Shown here: piece by piece, positions 42,407 through 51,729 of the stretch | Layout of the letters: the number at the start of each line of letters is the position of its first letter | Numbering within the stretch: position 1 is the stretch's first letter | Assembly: GCA_018262985.1 (NCBI GenBank) | Contig: JADFDI010000001.1 | Coordinates: 62,001-126,000 of the forward strand | Origin: Spirochaetota bacterium | GTDB lineage: Bacteria > Spirochaetota > Spirochaetia > Treponematales > UBA12059 | Reading direction: 5' to 3' | Length of the DNA: 64,000 bases | The notes under the pieces: model-generated | Told to the model about the DNA's origin: nothing | Databases searched by the model: none | What the model saw: the letters and a program-made list of their open reading frames with translations, nothing else | Translations under genes and position numbers: made by a program

Positions 42407-42541
42407 CACCCTATCCGAACGGCGTGGCGCCGTAAAGGGGCGTTTTAAGGAGGCTGCCGTCTCCGCGCGGCCCGCCGCCCCGCGGGAACCACGGCGACCC
42501 GCCGCCTCGGGGAGAGTAGGGCGAGCATAGAGCCCCGGCGC

Positions 42542-44413
42542 CTATTCTTCCCCCATCCTCCCTCTCGCGCCGCGCTCCGGAAGCGCCAGCGCTTCTCCGG
42601 ACCCGGATGCGCCTTCAGTGCGGAAGAAGCGGATGGCCTCGACAAGGCTCGCGGAGAGGCCCGAGAGCTCCGTGGCGGTGCCGGAGAGCTCCTCGCTGGA
42701 GGCGGCGTTGCGCTGGATGACCAGGTCGAGCTGCCCCAGGGCCGCGTTGATCTGGGTAGCGCCCGTCACCTGTTCGCGGCTCGCGGCGGCGATCTCGTGG
42801 ACCAGCTCGGCGGTCTGGCGGATGTCGGGGACGATGCCGCCGATCAGACGGCCTGCGCGGTCGGACACTTCCAGGCTGGAGCCCGCGAGACCGGAGATTT
42901 CGGCCGCGGCGGTGCCGCTCCGCTCGGCGAGCTTGCGCACCTCGCTCGCGACCACGGCGAAGCCCTTGCCGGATTCGCCCGCGCGCGCGGCCTCGATGGC
43001 GGCGTTGAGGGCCAGCAGGTTGGTCTGCCGCGCTATCTCCTCGATGATGCCGATGCGCGAGGCGATGTCCTTCATGGCGGCCACGGCGGCCGACACGGCC
43101 CTGCCGCCCTCCTCGGCGTTGCCGGCCGTGCGGCGGACCAGCGCCTCGGTGGCGGCCGCGTGGTCGGCGTTCGTCTGGATCGAGGCGCTCATCTCCTCCA
43201 TGGACGACGAAACCTCCTCGCCGGCGGCGGCCTGGGCCGCGGCGCCTTCGGAGAGCTCCCGGGCCATGCCGTCGATGCGCTCCGAGCCTTCGGCGACCCG
43301 GCCGGCCCCTTCGCGTATGCCCTCCACCGCGGCGGCGATCGAGCCCCGCAGCCCGACCAGCGCGTTCGCGGTCGCGCCGAGCTCGTCGCGGCGCTCGGTG
43401 AGCCTGCCGCATTCGGGCCGCGGCGAGAAGTCCCCGTCGGCGAAGGCCGATACGGCGGAGGTGGTGACGGCCAGCGGCCTGGTCACCGAGCGCCGGGTCA
43501 GCAGGGCGACCAGCAGCATGACGAGGAGCAAGGTGGCGCCATAGATGGCGAAGCTCCGGAGGAAGAAGGCGTTCCGCTCGGCGACGATGGACGAGACGTC
43601 GACGCGGAACTTGGCGTAGCCGATGTCCTTGCCCGAGTAGTCGCGCAGGGGGTAGTAGGCGAGGGCCGTTCCGCCCCGGCGCGAGAGCAGCGAATCCTTG
43701 CCCGCGAGCGCCGCGAGGGTCGCGGCGGGATCCTCGCTTGGCTCCTGCTCGAAGTTGGAGCCGGCCAGGAAGTACTCGCCGGCCAGGTTGATCGAGACGA
43801 CGCTGAGCTCGAAGCCGCCCTCGAGCACGGAGGCCGGCAGCCCGGCCTCGAGCCGCTCGATGAAGGGCGTGTCGAGGCCCCCGCCGAATTCGACGGTGCC
43901 CGCGTGGGCGCCGTCGGCCGTCGCGACGGGCCTGACCACCCGGAAGCCGAGGTCGCCGACGCCCACCTCGAGGCCCTCGACGGGGCGCTTGGAGCGGTTG
44001 GCCTCGACCACGGTGGCGCGGAAGGAGGAAAGGTCGTCGTCGAACTTCTCGGGCTTGTGGAGCCGGAGGTATGAGCGCGAATCCGGCCAGTGGAACTGGT
44101 ACTGGGCGATGCTGAACTCGGTCCTGGTCGCGCGGTAGAAGGGCAGGGTCAACTCGAGCAGGCGCGCGCGGTCGCGGGCGCCGAAGGCCTCCGCCACCTC
44201 GGGATCGACGAGCACCGAGTCGAGGAAGAGCTTGCCGAGCGAGCGGTAGCGCTCGAGGGCCTCGCTCAGGGCCTGGCGCTTGAGTTCGGCGAGCGCGGCG
44301 ACCCGCTCCGTCGAGTCGGATTCGATGCTGCGCGAATCCTTGACGACGAGCACGGCGTACTGGACGAGCAGGATGCCGAGCAGGGGCAGGAGCAGCTTTT
44401 CCCGGATCTTCAT
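42542..44413 (-). CDS. Methyl-accepting chemotaxis protein with double-Cache-3-like sensor
   Basis: A 623-residue chemoreceptor: membrane helix at about 8-26, a periplasmic sensor (about 30-265) with the [21 protein letters not shown] and [21 protein letters not shown] segments typical of double-Cache-3-like domains, a second helix (about 280-300), HAMP ([21 protein letters not shown]), and a signalling domain whose tip has [28 protein letters not shown]. It should cluster with CheA/CheW at the inner membrane and bias flagellar rotation. GAGGAG lies just before the ATG. No che genes adjoin; an unrelated membrane-protein gene runs divergently from the same 170-base region. The ligand is unknown. 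Confidence 0.9.
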   Translation of the reverse strand: MKIREKLLLPLLGILLVQYAVLVVKDSRSIESDSTERVAALAELKRQALSEALERYRSLGKLFLDSVLVDPEVAEAFGARDRARLLELTLPFYRATRTEFSIAQYQFHWPDSRSYLRLHKPEKFDDDLSSFRATVVEANRSKRPVEGLEVGVGDLGFRVVRPVATADGAHAGTVEFGGGLDTPFIERLEAGLPASVLEGGFELSVVSINLAGEYFLAGSNFEQEPSEDPAATLAALAGKDSLLSRRGGTALAYYPLRDYSGKDIGYAKFRVDVSSIVAERNAFFLRSFAIYGATLLLVMLLVALLTRRSVTRPLAVTTSAVSAFADGDFSPRPECGRLTERRDELGATANALVGLRGSIAAAVEGIREGAGRVAEGSERIDGMARELSEGAAAQAAAGEEVSSSMEEMSASIQTNADHAAATEALVRRTAGNAEEGGRAVSAAVAAMKDIASRIGIIEEIARQTNLLALNAAIEAARAGESGKGFAVVASEVRKLAERSGTAAAEISGLAGSSLEVSDRAGRLIGGIVPDIRQTAELVHEIAAASREQVTGATQINAALGQLDLVIQRNAASSEELSGTATELSGLSASLVEAIRFFRTEGASGSGEALALPERGARGRMGEE

Positions 44414-44580
44414 GGGGTCTCCTCGAATCGTCGGGAGCCAGGTCCCGGAATGAACTGCGGAAGACCCGAGTCTCGCGCATCGCGCCGCGATATTCCAGTA
44501 ACCCGCGAATTCGCCGTATCCCCGAGCCCGCTTGCGCTGGGCGCCCGCGCGGCGCTACCTTGGTGCCGCGGAGGTCTACC

Positions 44581-45132
44581 ATGTCCGACACGAACGAAAC
44601 GCAGACGCGCGCGCAGTCCCCGGCCGCCCGGCCCGGCAAGGCGCCCACCACCCTCAGGCAGAAGATCTTCGACGGCATCGGCTGGCTGGCCTTCGCGCTG
44701 CTCGTGCCGCCGGCCCTGTCGATGCTGGGGCTCCCGAAGCTGCAGGAGCTCGTCTCTGGCGAGCTCGGCGCCTGGGGCTCGCCCTTCGCCCTCGTCATGT
44801 ACTTCTACGCGCTGCTCTTCCTCCGCGTGTTCTTCGGCACGGACCAGCGCTACTTCCCGGTCATCCTGGGCTACCTGGTCAGCTTCCTCTGCTTTTCCAA
44901 CTCGCTCGACATCGGCGTCATGGCCTGGTTCCGCGAGGCGCTCCACAAGGTGCCCGCGCTCTCGTACGACGCCATCAGCTTCGCGGCCGGCGTCATCGCG
45001 GTCTTCCTCGGCAACGCGCTTTCCCGCGCGCGCAAGGCCGGCGCGGTGGTCGACCTGATCGTGCTCGTGCTCCTGCCCGCCGTCGGGCTCTTCGTGGCGG
45101 GCCTCTACCTGCCGCCCCTGCTCGGAATGTAG
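44581..45132 (+). CDS. Uncharacterised membrane protein
   Basis: A 183-residue protein starting at ATG 44581 with GGAGG ten bases upstream. A short hydrophilic N-terminus (to about residue 27) precedes four to five hydrophobic segments (about 32-50, 66-84, 92-108, 124-142, 152-174). There are no recognisable catalytic motifs, and I cannot assign a family. A small permease-like, sensor-accessory or lipid-handling role is possible. It runs divergently from the chemoreceptor. A weak promoter (TTGCGC, 18 bases, TACCTT) lies upstream. Confidence 0.7.
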   Translation: MSDTNETQTRAQSPAARPGKAPTTLRQKIFDGIGWLAFALLVPPALSMLGLPKLQELVSGELGAWGSPFALVMYFYALLFLRVFFGTDQRYFPVILGYLVSFLCFSNSLDIGVMAWFREALHKVPALSYDAISFAAGVIAVFLGNALSRARKAGAVVDLIVLVLLPAVGLFVAGLYLPPLLGM

Positions 45133-45265
45133 AAGGAAGGGGGGAAGCCCCGGCCCCGCGCGGCCTCGGGGAAGGTCGCGCGGCCCTCAAGCTCGCCCGA
45201 CCCTCCCGCCGGGGCCGCCCTCCCGTCGCGCGGCCGCCGCTTCGAGTCTGCGCCGCCCTCCCGGC

Positions 45266-45295
45266 TTGCGGCGACAGGCCGGCGGGGCGTAAGCT
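45266..45295 (+). promoter_or_regulatory. Promoter of the Nudix gene
   Basis: TTGCGG (45266-45271), 18 bases, TAAGCT (45290-45295), then 7 bases to ATG 45303. No ribosome-binding site is visible, so a leaderless message is predicted. Confidence 0.5.
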
Positions 45296-45302
45296 TCCAG
45301 CC

Positions 45303-45866
45303 ATGGACGAGAAGCGGTGCGCGTGGCGCGAGACCTCCAGCCGGCCCCTGGCGGACTGCCGCATCTTCGGCGTGCGCGACTGCGAGCGCGAGACCGACTG
45401 CGGCAAGAAGGGCCATTTCTACCTGGTGGATGCGCCCGACTGGGCGGGCATCATTCCCGTGGTGGACACGGCCGCGGGCCGCCACTTCGTCATGATCCGC
45501 CAGTTCCGGCACGGCACGGGGCGCTTCTGCTACGAGTTCCCCGGCGGCATCGTCGATCCGGGCGAGGACCCGGCACAGGCGGTGGCCCGCGAGCTCCGCG
45601 AGGAGACCGGCTACCGGGCGGGCCTCGTGGTGCCGCTCGGCGTGCTCTCGCCCAACCCCGCCTTCATGACCAACACCTTCCACGCGTACATCGCCGAGGG
45701 CTGCGTGCTCGAGTGCGAGCAGTGCCTCGACGAGCACGAGGACATCGAGGTGCGCCTGGTGCCCGAGCGCGAGGCCATCGACCTGGTGGGCGCCGAGGAT
45801 TTCGGCCACGCGCTCATGACGGCCACGCTCTTCTTCTACATGCGCTACCGCGGCCTCTCGATGTAG
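45303..45866 (+). CDS. Nudix hydrolase, ADP-ribose pyrophosphatase type
   Basis: A 187-residue protein with an intact Nudix box (GGIVDPGEDPAQAVARELREETGY) for metal and diphosphate binding, preceded by FRHGTGRFCYEFPGG and followed by SPNPAFMTNTFHAYIAEGC, typical of the ADP-ribose/NudF-type subfamily. It should split ADP-ribose or a related nucleoside diphosphate into AMP and a sugar phosphate. The cysteine-rich N-terminus (CAWRETSSRPLADCRIFGVRDCERETDC) is unusual and may bind a metal. The start is set by a promoter 7 bases upstream. It is separate from the NAD/ADP-ribose operon at 57.6 kb but could cooperate with it in clearing ADP-ribose. Confidence 0.85.
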   Translation: MDEKRCAWRETSSRPLADCRIFGVRDCERETDCGKKGHFYLVDAPDWAGIIPVVDTAAGRHFVMIRQFRHGTGRFCYEFPGGIVDPGEDPAQAVARELREETGYRAGLVVPLGVLSPNPAFMTNTFHAYIAEGCVLECEQCLDEHEDIEVRLVPEREAIDLVGAEDFGHALMTATLFFYMRYRGLSM

Positions 45867-45947
45867 GCCCGGCGCCCGGGAGGGGCGCGGCAGGCACCGC
45901 TTCCGGCCCCGCATCCGGAACAGCCGGGCGCGGGGCCGGAGGCGTCG

Positions 45948-48293
45948 TCAAGCCTCGCCGGCCGGGTTCTCCCGGTCCGGCCCTTCGCCGGAGGCAGCTT
46001 CCGCCGTTTCCCCCGCGTCCGCGGCCTCCGTCAAATCCGCATCGGTGGGGCTTTCCTCATTCGCGTCGATGACGAAGCGCTCGGTGGTACCCTTGACGCC
46101 CGCGGCCAGTTCGCCGGTGCGGTCGGCCTCCGCCCTGAGCTGGGTGGCGATGGAGCGCAGGCCCTCGGTCTCCTTGTCGACCGCGGCGGAGAGCTGGCGG
46201 AGCACGGCGCTCGAGCGGCCGAGCCCGGATACGCTTTCCGAGACCTCGCGGTTGGCCACGCGGATGCCGTTCGCGCCTTCCTTGACCTTGGCCGAGAGTT
46301 CGTCCATGCGCTCGAGCTCGACCACGAGCCGCCTGCCTTCCTCGGTCTCGGCCACCAGGGCCTCGCGCAAGCCGGATTCGAGGGCGCCGACGCGGTCGAT
46401 GAGGGCCCGGACGTGGCCGAACGAGGTATCGGCGTCGCCCGAGCGCTCGCGCATGGCCTCGACCGCCTCGTTGACCTCGGTCAGGATGGCCTGGATCTCC
46501 TTGGAGCGCTCGGCGGTGGACTCGGCCAGCTTGCGGATCTCGTCGGCGACCACGGCGAAGCCGCGGCCCGAGTCACCGGCGTGGGCGGCCTCGATGGCGG
46601 CGTTCATGGCCAGCAGGTTGGTCTGGCTGGCGATGCTCGCGATGACCTCGCTGGCCTCGCCGAGGCTGCCGGACTTGCGGAGCACGTCTTCCGACAGCTC
46701 GCGCACGCCCGAGATGGTGGCCGACCCGGCTTCGGAGGACTTCCTGAGCTCGCCGAAGGCCTCGTCCATGCCGGCTATCATCGAGCCGGAACTCGAGAGG
46801 CGTTCGGAGAAGGCGTCGATGGAGCCGCGCGAACGCTCGAGGGCTTTCGCCTGCTCGGCGACCAGGGCGGTCAGGCCGTCGGCGTCGCCGCCGATGCCGA
46901 TCACGGCCTGGGCCGAGGCCCGGAGGCGCTCGTCCTGGGCTTCGGCCAGCTCGCGGAGGCGCGTCGTCGTGGCGGCGATGCGGCCGATGGTCTTCTCGGT
47001 GGCGCCGGTGGCCTGGGCCAGGTCATGGGCGCCGGATTCCAGCTCCGCGACCGAGGCGCGGACCGAGCGAACGATCTCGGACACCGAGGCGCCGACCTCG
47101 TTGAAGCCGCCGATGAGGGCGCCGATCTCGTCCCGGCGCCGGGTGTCCAGGCGGCGCGAGAAGTCGCCGTCGGCCATGCGGGCGAAGGCCATGGCCACCG
47201 AGGTGACGGGCCGCGTGACCGCGCGCGAGGTGACCAGGGTGGACACGAGGAGCAGGAGCACGAGGGCGAAGGCTGTGGCCGCAATGCCGAGCGCGGCCTC
47301 GGTGGCGGGCTGCTCGGCCAGGACCACCGGCACGGCCGTCACGAGCCGCCAGCTGGCGATGCCGGCGATGTCGACCGTGGCGACGGCGGCGTAGGACCGC
47401 GAGCCGGTCAGGCCGGAATTGAACGCGACGGGTTCGGCAACCTTGGACGAGCGGTCCCAGGAGCCCGCGGCCGCGGTGGCGCCCGAGAGCGCGTCGGCGG
47501 CTTCGAGCAGGGCGGCCGCTCCCTCGGGCTCGACCTCTTCGAAGGGCTTTGCCACGAGGGTCGGGTCGGTATGGCCGAGGATCATGCCTTCCGGCGATAT
47601 CAAGGCCGACCACGAGGAAGCGACGTCCGCCCCTTCGCCCGCGCCGAGCCGATCGGAGAGCGTGGCCAGGTCGATGTCCAGGCCGAACACGCCATACGCC
47701 GTGCCGTCTGGATCCAGGAGGGGCACGGAAATGGTGGTCATGAGCGTCTCGGCGTAGTCGTCGTCGAGGTAGGGCTCGAGCACGACCGGGCGCAGGGCGC
47801 GGATCGCCTCGCGGTAGTAGTCCTCCTCGTAGTAGTCCTCGCCCCAGTAGAGCAGTTCCTCGGCGAGGCCGCCCGACTCGTCGCGGTAGAGCCAGGGCGA
47901 GAAGCCGCCGGTCTCGTCGTAGCCTTCGGCGTCGACGTAGGCCGCGTCCATGCCGTCCCAGGCGTCGGGCAGGAAAAGGGCCCAGGCCGCGTAGAAGTAG
48001 TCGTCGCGCTCGAGGGCGGAACGGAAGAGGGCGGGGGGGAAGTTCCGCTCGGCGAGCCCCGCCTCGCGCGCCTTCATGAGCGCGTCCCCGATCTGGATCG
48101 CCGTCGACGCGGCGGCGGAGAGCTCGTGCGACAGCTCCGCGGCCCGCTCCGCGGAGAGCCGCTGGAAGTAATAGATCGAGGCTTCCCGGAGCGAGCGCCA
48201 CGAGCTCCAGGCGCTCACGGCCTGGAAGGCAAGCACCGCCGGCAGGATGGCGCCGAACATGAAAAGGAGGATGCGGGTTCTGAATTTCTTCAT
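45948..48293 (-). CDS. Methyl-accepting chemotaxis protein with dCache_1-like sensor
   Basis: A 781-residue chemoreceptor with a first membrane helix (about 8-28), a large periplasmic double-Cache sensor ([64 protein letters not shown]), a second helix (about 335-360), HAMP ([18 protein letters not shown]) and a long signalling domain ([39 protein letters not shown]). The C-terminal tail is acidic ([20 protein letters not shown]) and does not show a CheR/CheB pentapeptide. dCache_1 sensors often bind amino acids or other small metabolites; the ligand here is unknown. Confidence 0.9.
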   Translation of the reverse strand: MKKFRTRILLFMFGAILPAVLAFQAVSAWSSWRSLREASIYYFQRLSAERAAELSHELSAAASTAIQIGDALMKAREAGLAERNFPPALFRSALERDDYFYAAWALFLPDAWDGMDAAYVDAEGYDETGGFSPWLYRDESGGLAEELLYWGEDYYEEDYYREAIRALRPVVLEPYLDDDYAETLMTTISVPLLDPDGTAYGVFGLDIDLATLSDRLGAGEGADVASSWSALISPEGMILGHTDPTLVAKPFEEVEPEGAAALLEAADALSGATAAAGSWDRSSKVAEPVAFNSGLTGSRSYAAVATVDIAGIASWRLVTAVPVVLAEQPATEAALGIAATAFALVLLLLVSTLVTSRAVTRPVTSVAMAFARMADGDFSRRLDTRRRDEIGALIGGFNEVGASVSEIVRSVRASVAELESGAHDLAQATGATEKTIGRIAATTTRLRELAEAQDERLRASAQAVIGIGGDADGLTALVAEQAKALERSRGSIDAFSERLSSSGSMIAGMDEAFGELRKSSEAGSATISGVRELSEDVLRKSGSLGEASEVIASIASQTNLLAMNAAIEAAHAGDSGRGFAVVADEIRKLAESTAERSKEIQAILTEVNEAVEAMRERSGDADTSFGHVRALIDRVGALESGLREALVAETEEGRRLVVELERMDELSAKVKEGANGIRVANREVSESVSGLGRSSAVLRQLSAAVDKETEGLRSIATQLRAEADRTGELAAGVKGTTERFVIDANEESPTDADLTEAADAGETAEAASGEGPDRENPAGEA

Positions 48294-48458
48294 CGGGACT
48301 GCTCCGGAAGGGCGGCTGCCCAGGGCCGGCGGGAGCGGAATCCCGGCCGTTCCGGAACCCGCGTCACGGATCCCGGAATGGCCGGCCGAGCCTGCCGGCC
48401 TCCCAGTCTAACGCGCGCGGCCGCGCGGCGCCATGCCGGAGCCTCGCTTTGGCGGGCT

Positions 48459-49697
48459 TTAGACCGCGAAGCGTCCCTTCGAGATCAGGGGAAGCTCGCG
48501 GCCTGAGGCGTCGACGCCCGTCACCTCGACCGCGTCCGAGCCGATCATCAGGTCCTCGTGGACCATGGACTCGTTGAAGCCGAGCTTCGAGCGTTCGCCC
48601 TCGGCCACGGACTCGATGCCGCGGTAGGCCTCTTCGTAGGCCGAGCCGAGCGCGACGTGGCAGGCGGCGTTCTCGTCGATCAGGGCGTTGCCGAAGACGA
48701 GGCCGCTCCGGAAGATGGGGCCCGAGCCGTCGACCAGGGCCACCTCTCCGAGGCGCCGGGCGCCGGGGTCGGTCTCCACCCAGCGGGCCAGGGCGTCGGC
48801 GTTCTCGTCGGCGCCGAAGTCCACGAGCTGGCCGGCCTTGAATTCGATCCAGGCGCCGCGGACCTTCTGGCCGTACAGGTCGAAGGGGCGGGTGCAGGCC
48901 GCGCGGCCCTCGGTGCCGCGCCAGTCGGGGCTCGCGAAGACTTCCTCGGTGGGCAGGTTCGGGTAGAAATTCCGCCCGTCGGGAGTGACCGAGCCGCCGC
49001 CTATCCAGTTGGACTCGGGCGCCAGGGCCACGGTCAGGTCCGTGCCCGGTCCCCGGAAGCGCACCGCGCGCAGCGTGAGTCCGTTGAGCCTCCGCGCGCG
49101 CTCCTGCAGCGCCTCCATGTGCTCCCTGACGGCGCGGGCCGGGTCCGGGGCGTCGAGGCGGAGTATGGGAACGAGCTCCTTCCAGAGGGCGGCTTCCGGA
49201 TCGGCGGGGACGGGGCGCTTCGAGCCTTCGAAGACGGCCTTGCCCCACGCGGCGGTGGGCGAGGGGGCGACGCACCAGGCGATGCGGTTCGAGATGACCG
49301 CGTCGTGGTAGTTCTTGACCGCGAGGGATCGGGCCCGGCCCATGCGCTGGAGGCGGGCGGGGTCCGCGCCTTCCATGAGGGAGGGATCCTCCTCGCCGAG
49401 GATGTTGAGCGACGACCAGCCTTCCTCGACGTAGGTTTCGAAGATGCGCCGGGTCAGCAGCGGCTTGTCGTCGAGCCAGTCCTCGCGGAGCAGGTCGGCC
49501 TGCGCGCGCGCGAGGCGCATGTCGGACCAGTCCACGCGCACCGCGCGGGCGCCGAGCTCGTAGGCGCGGCGGGCGCAGGCCAGCGCGAGCTCGCGGTTGA
49601 CGGCCTCGCAGGCGATGCGCAGGCGGCCGCCCGCCTTGAAGTCGAGGCAGGTGTCGACGAGGACGGCGGCGTAGGCGTTCATCTCGCGTTCGGTCAT
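48459..49697 (-). CDS. M29-family (thermophilic) aminopeptidase
   Basis: A 412-residue AmpS/AmpT-type metallo-aminopeptidase: RAVRVDWSDM near the N-terminus, SNRIAWCVAPSPTAAWGKAVF, FRGPGTDLTVALAP, NLPTEEVFASPD, WIEFKAGQLVDFGADENADAL, then IDENAACHVALGSAYEEAYRG and FNESMVHEDLMIGSDAVEVTG, which together provide the two-metal ligands. It removes N-terminal residues from peptides in the cytoplasm. AAGGAG precedes ATG 49697. A TATAAT box lies on the minus strand at 49746-49741. It is read divergently from the aroK-aroA fusion, with 117 bases of shared control region. Confidence 0.88.
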   Translation of the reverse strand: MTEREMNAYAAVLVDTCLDFKAGGRLRIACEAVNRELALACARRAYELGARAVRVDWSDMRLARAQADLLREDWLDDKPLLTRRIFETYVEEGWSSLNILGEEDPSLMEGADPARLQRMGRARSLAVKNYHDAVISNRIAWCVAPSPTAAWGKAVFEGSKRPVPADPEAALWKELVPILRLDAPDPARAVREHMEALQERARRLNGLTLRAVRFRGPGTDLTVALAPESNWIGGGSVTPDGRNFYPNLPTEEVFASPDWRGTEGRAACTRPFDLYGQKVRGAWIEFKAGQLVDFGADENADALARWVETDPGARRLGEVALVDGSGPIFRSGLVFGNALIDENAACHVALGSAYEEAYRGIESVAEGERSKLGFNESMVHEDLMIGSDAVEVTGVDASGRELPLISKGRFAV

Positions 49698-49778
49698 TGC
49701 TTGTGCTCCTTCCGGGGCGCGCGGGGAGGCGCGGCGGCCGATTATACCACGGGAATCCCGACGGGGCCGCCGGGCGCG

Positions 49779-49807
49779 TTGACGCCGCCTTCCGGGGCCG
49801 CTAGGCT
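49779..49807 (+). promoter_or_regulatory. Promoter of the aroK-aroA fusion gene
   Basis: TTGACG (49779-49784), 17 bases, TAGGCT (49802-49807), then 7 bases to ATG 49815. There is no clear ribosome-binding site, again predicting a leaderless message. It overlaps the divergent control region of the M29 aminopeptidase gene. Confidence 0.55.
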
Positions 49808-49814
49808 CGCCCTC

Positions 49815-51689
49815 ATGGACGCGACGGGCGGAAGGACGGTGCTGGCGCTGATCGGCCTGCCGGGGAGCGGCAAGAGCACGGTCGGGGCCCTCGTCGCGGA
49901 TGCGCTCGGCGCCGCCTTCGCCGACGCGGACGCCGAGATCGAGCGCGCGGCCGGCTGCGCGACGGCGGAGATTTTCCGGCGCGAGGGGGAGGCGGGCTTC
50001 CGGCGACGCGAGACAGCGTGTGTCGGGGAGCTGACGCGAAGCCCCGCGGCCGAGGCGTCAGCCCCTTTTCCCCCTTCGCCGAATTCCGGATCCGATGGAG
50101 AGGGGCGCCCGCGCCTCGTGCTGGCCCTCGGCGGCGGCGCGCCGACCGTGCCGGAAATCCGCGCCCTGCTTCGCGGGCGCTGCGTGGTGGCCTGGCTCGA
50201 CCTGGCGCCGGAGGTGGCCGCGGCCCGCTTGGGCGCGGAGGGCGGGGGACGACCCCTGCTCGCGGGCGATGCCTTGGCGCGCCTTCGCGAGCTCGACCGC
50301 GAACGCCGCGAGCTTTACGCCAGCTGCGCCGATTTCCGCGTGCGCGCCGACGCGTCGCCCGAATCCGTCGCCGCGCGGATGCTGTCCGGGCTCCGGGGGG
50401 CTCCCGGCCTCGAGGTGGTGGCGCGCGGCGCGGTGGCCGGCCGCCTCGAGGCACCGCCCTCGAAGAGCGCCGCCGTGCGCGCCCTGACCTGCGCCCTGCA
50501 TGCCGACGGCGGATCGATGCTCCGCGGCGCGGGTTTTTCGGACGACGTCGAGGCGGCCGTCCGGGCGTGCCGGGCGCTCGGCGCCCGCGTCGAACGCGAG
50601 GGCCGGGATCTCCGCGTCGCGCCCGCGAGCCTCGGCGGCGCCGCGCGCGGATCGGTCACGATCGATTGCGGGGAGTCCGCCCTGGTGTTGCGCATGTTCG
50701 CGGCGCTGGCCGCGCTTACCGGTAAAGCGGCGACGCTCGTCGCCGGGGGGAGCCTCCGAGCGCGGCCGGTCGGCATGGTCGAGGCTGCATTGGGCGCGTT
50801 CGGCGCCGACTGCGCGTCGGAGGGCGGGTTTCCGCCGCTCCGCGCGCGCGGACCCTTGCGGGGCGGCGCCGCGCGCGTGGACGGCTCGGAGAGCTCGCAG
50901 GCGGTCTCGGGGCTCCTGGCGGCGCTCGCGCTCGCGGAGGGCGACTCCATGCTCGAAGTGGAGCGCCTGGCCTCGGGCGGCTACCTCGACCTGACGCTCG
51001 CCACGATGCGCGACTTCGGCCTCCGCGTCGACGAGGAGCGGACGGAAGACGGCTCGCGGCGCTTCCGGATTCCGGGCGGGCAGACGCCGCGGGCGCGCGA
51101 TTTCACCGTGGAAGGCGACTGGAGCGGTGCGGCCTTCCCGCTCGTGGCGGGCGCGACCGCGGGAGCGGAGGGCGCGCCGCTCGTCGTGGAGGGACTCCGC
51201 GCGGACTCGACCCAGCCCGACCGCGCCATCCTCGAGGCGCTGCGCCTGGCGGGCGCCGAGCCGCGGGTCGAGGGCGACGCGGTTTCGATCGCGCGCGCGG
51301 AGCTCCGCGCCTTCCGCTTCGACGCGACGGACTGTCCCGACCTCTTCCCGCCCCTCGTCGCGCTCGCCGCGAGCTGCCCGGGTGTCACGGAGCTTCGGGG
51401 CGCGCGGCGCCTGCGCGCCAAGGAAAGCGACCGGGCCCTCGCGCTCGCGGGGGAGTTCGGGATGCTCGGCGTGGCGGTGGAGCTCGACGGAGACCTCATG
51501 CGGGTGCGCGGAGGACCGATCGGCGGCGGCCGGGCCGATTCCCGCGGCGACCACCGCGTCGCGATGGCCCTGGCCGTGGCCGCTCTGTCCGCCGACGGCC
51601 CCGTCACGATACGCGGCGCGTCGTGCGTGGCCAAGTCCTGGCCTTCGTTCTTCGCGGAGCTCGACCGGCTCCGCGCGGCGCGGGACTGA
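49815..51689 (+). CDS. aroKA: Fused shikimate kinase and 5-enolpyruvylshikimate-3-phosphate synthase
   Basis: A 624-residue fusion of two consecutive shikimate-pathway enzymes. Residues 1-190: shikimate kinase with Walker A GLPGSGKST (14-22), DADAEIERAAG and LALGGGAPT. Residues about 205-624: EPSP synthase with SKSAAVRALT, the SSQAVSGLL region, DATDCPDLFPPL, RLRAKESDRA and DHRVAMALAVAAL. In most bacteria these are separate genes. Two sites differ from the usual consensus: the GNAGTAMR-type motif reads DCGESALVLRM, and K-T/S-FPD reads AKSWPSFF. Channelling of shikimate-3-phosphate is plausible. The longer upstream frame is a shadow of the aminopeptidase. Other pathway genes (aroC, chorismate mutase) lie 11 kb away. 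Confidence 0.88.
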   Translation: MDATGGRTVLALIGLPGSGKSTVGALVADALGAAFADADAEIERAAGCATAEIFRREGEAGFRRRETACVGELTRSPAAEASAPFPPSPNSGSDGEGRPRLVLALGGGAPTVPEIRALLRGRCVVAWLDLAPEVAAARLGAEGGGRPLLAGDALARLRELDRERRELYASCADFRVRADASPESVAARMLSGLRGAPGLEVVARGAVAGRLEAPPSKSAAVRALTCALHADGGSMLRGAGFSDDVEAAVRACRALGARVEREGRDLRVAPASLGGAARGSVTIDCGESALVLRMFAALAALTGKAATLVAGGSLRARPVGMVEAALGAFGADCASEGGFPPLRARGPLRGGAARVDGSESSQAVSGLLAALALAEGDSMLEVERLASGGYLDLTLATMRDFGLRVDEERTEDGSRRFRIPGGQTPRARDFTVEGDWSGAAFPLVAGATAGAEGAPLVVEGLRADSTQPDRAILEALRLAGAEPRVEGDAVSIARAELRAFRFDATDCPDLFPPLVALAASCPGVTELRGARRLRAKESDRALALAGEFGMLGVAVELDGDLMRVRGGPIGGGRADSRGDHRVAMALAVAALSADGPVTIRGASCVAKSWPSFFAELDRLRAARD

Positions 51690-51729
51690 CGCGTCCCGCG
51701 CCGCGCGGGGGCCGGCGGGGCGCTTGCCC

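Noticed and set aside
48558..49814. Upstream extension of the aroK-aroA frame over the aminopeptidase gene
   Set aside because: The extension is the antisense of the M29 gene and has no shikimate kinase features. A promoter and ATG at 49815 give the natural start.
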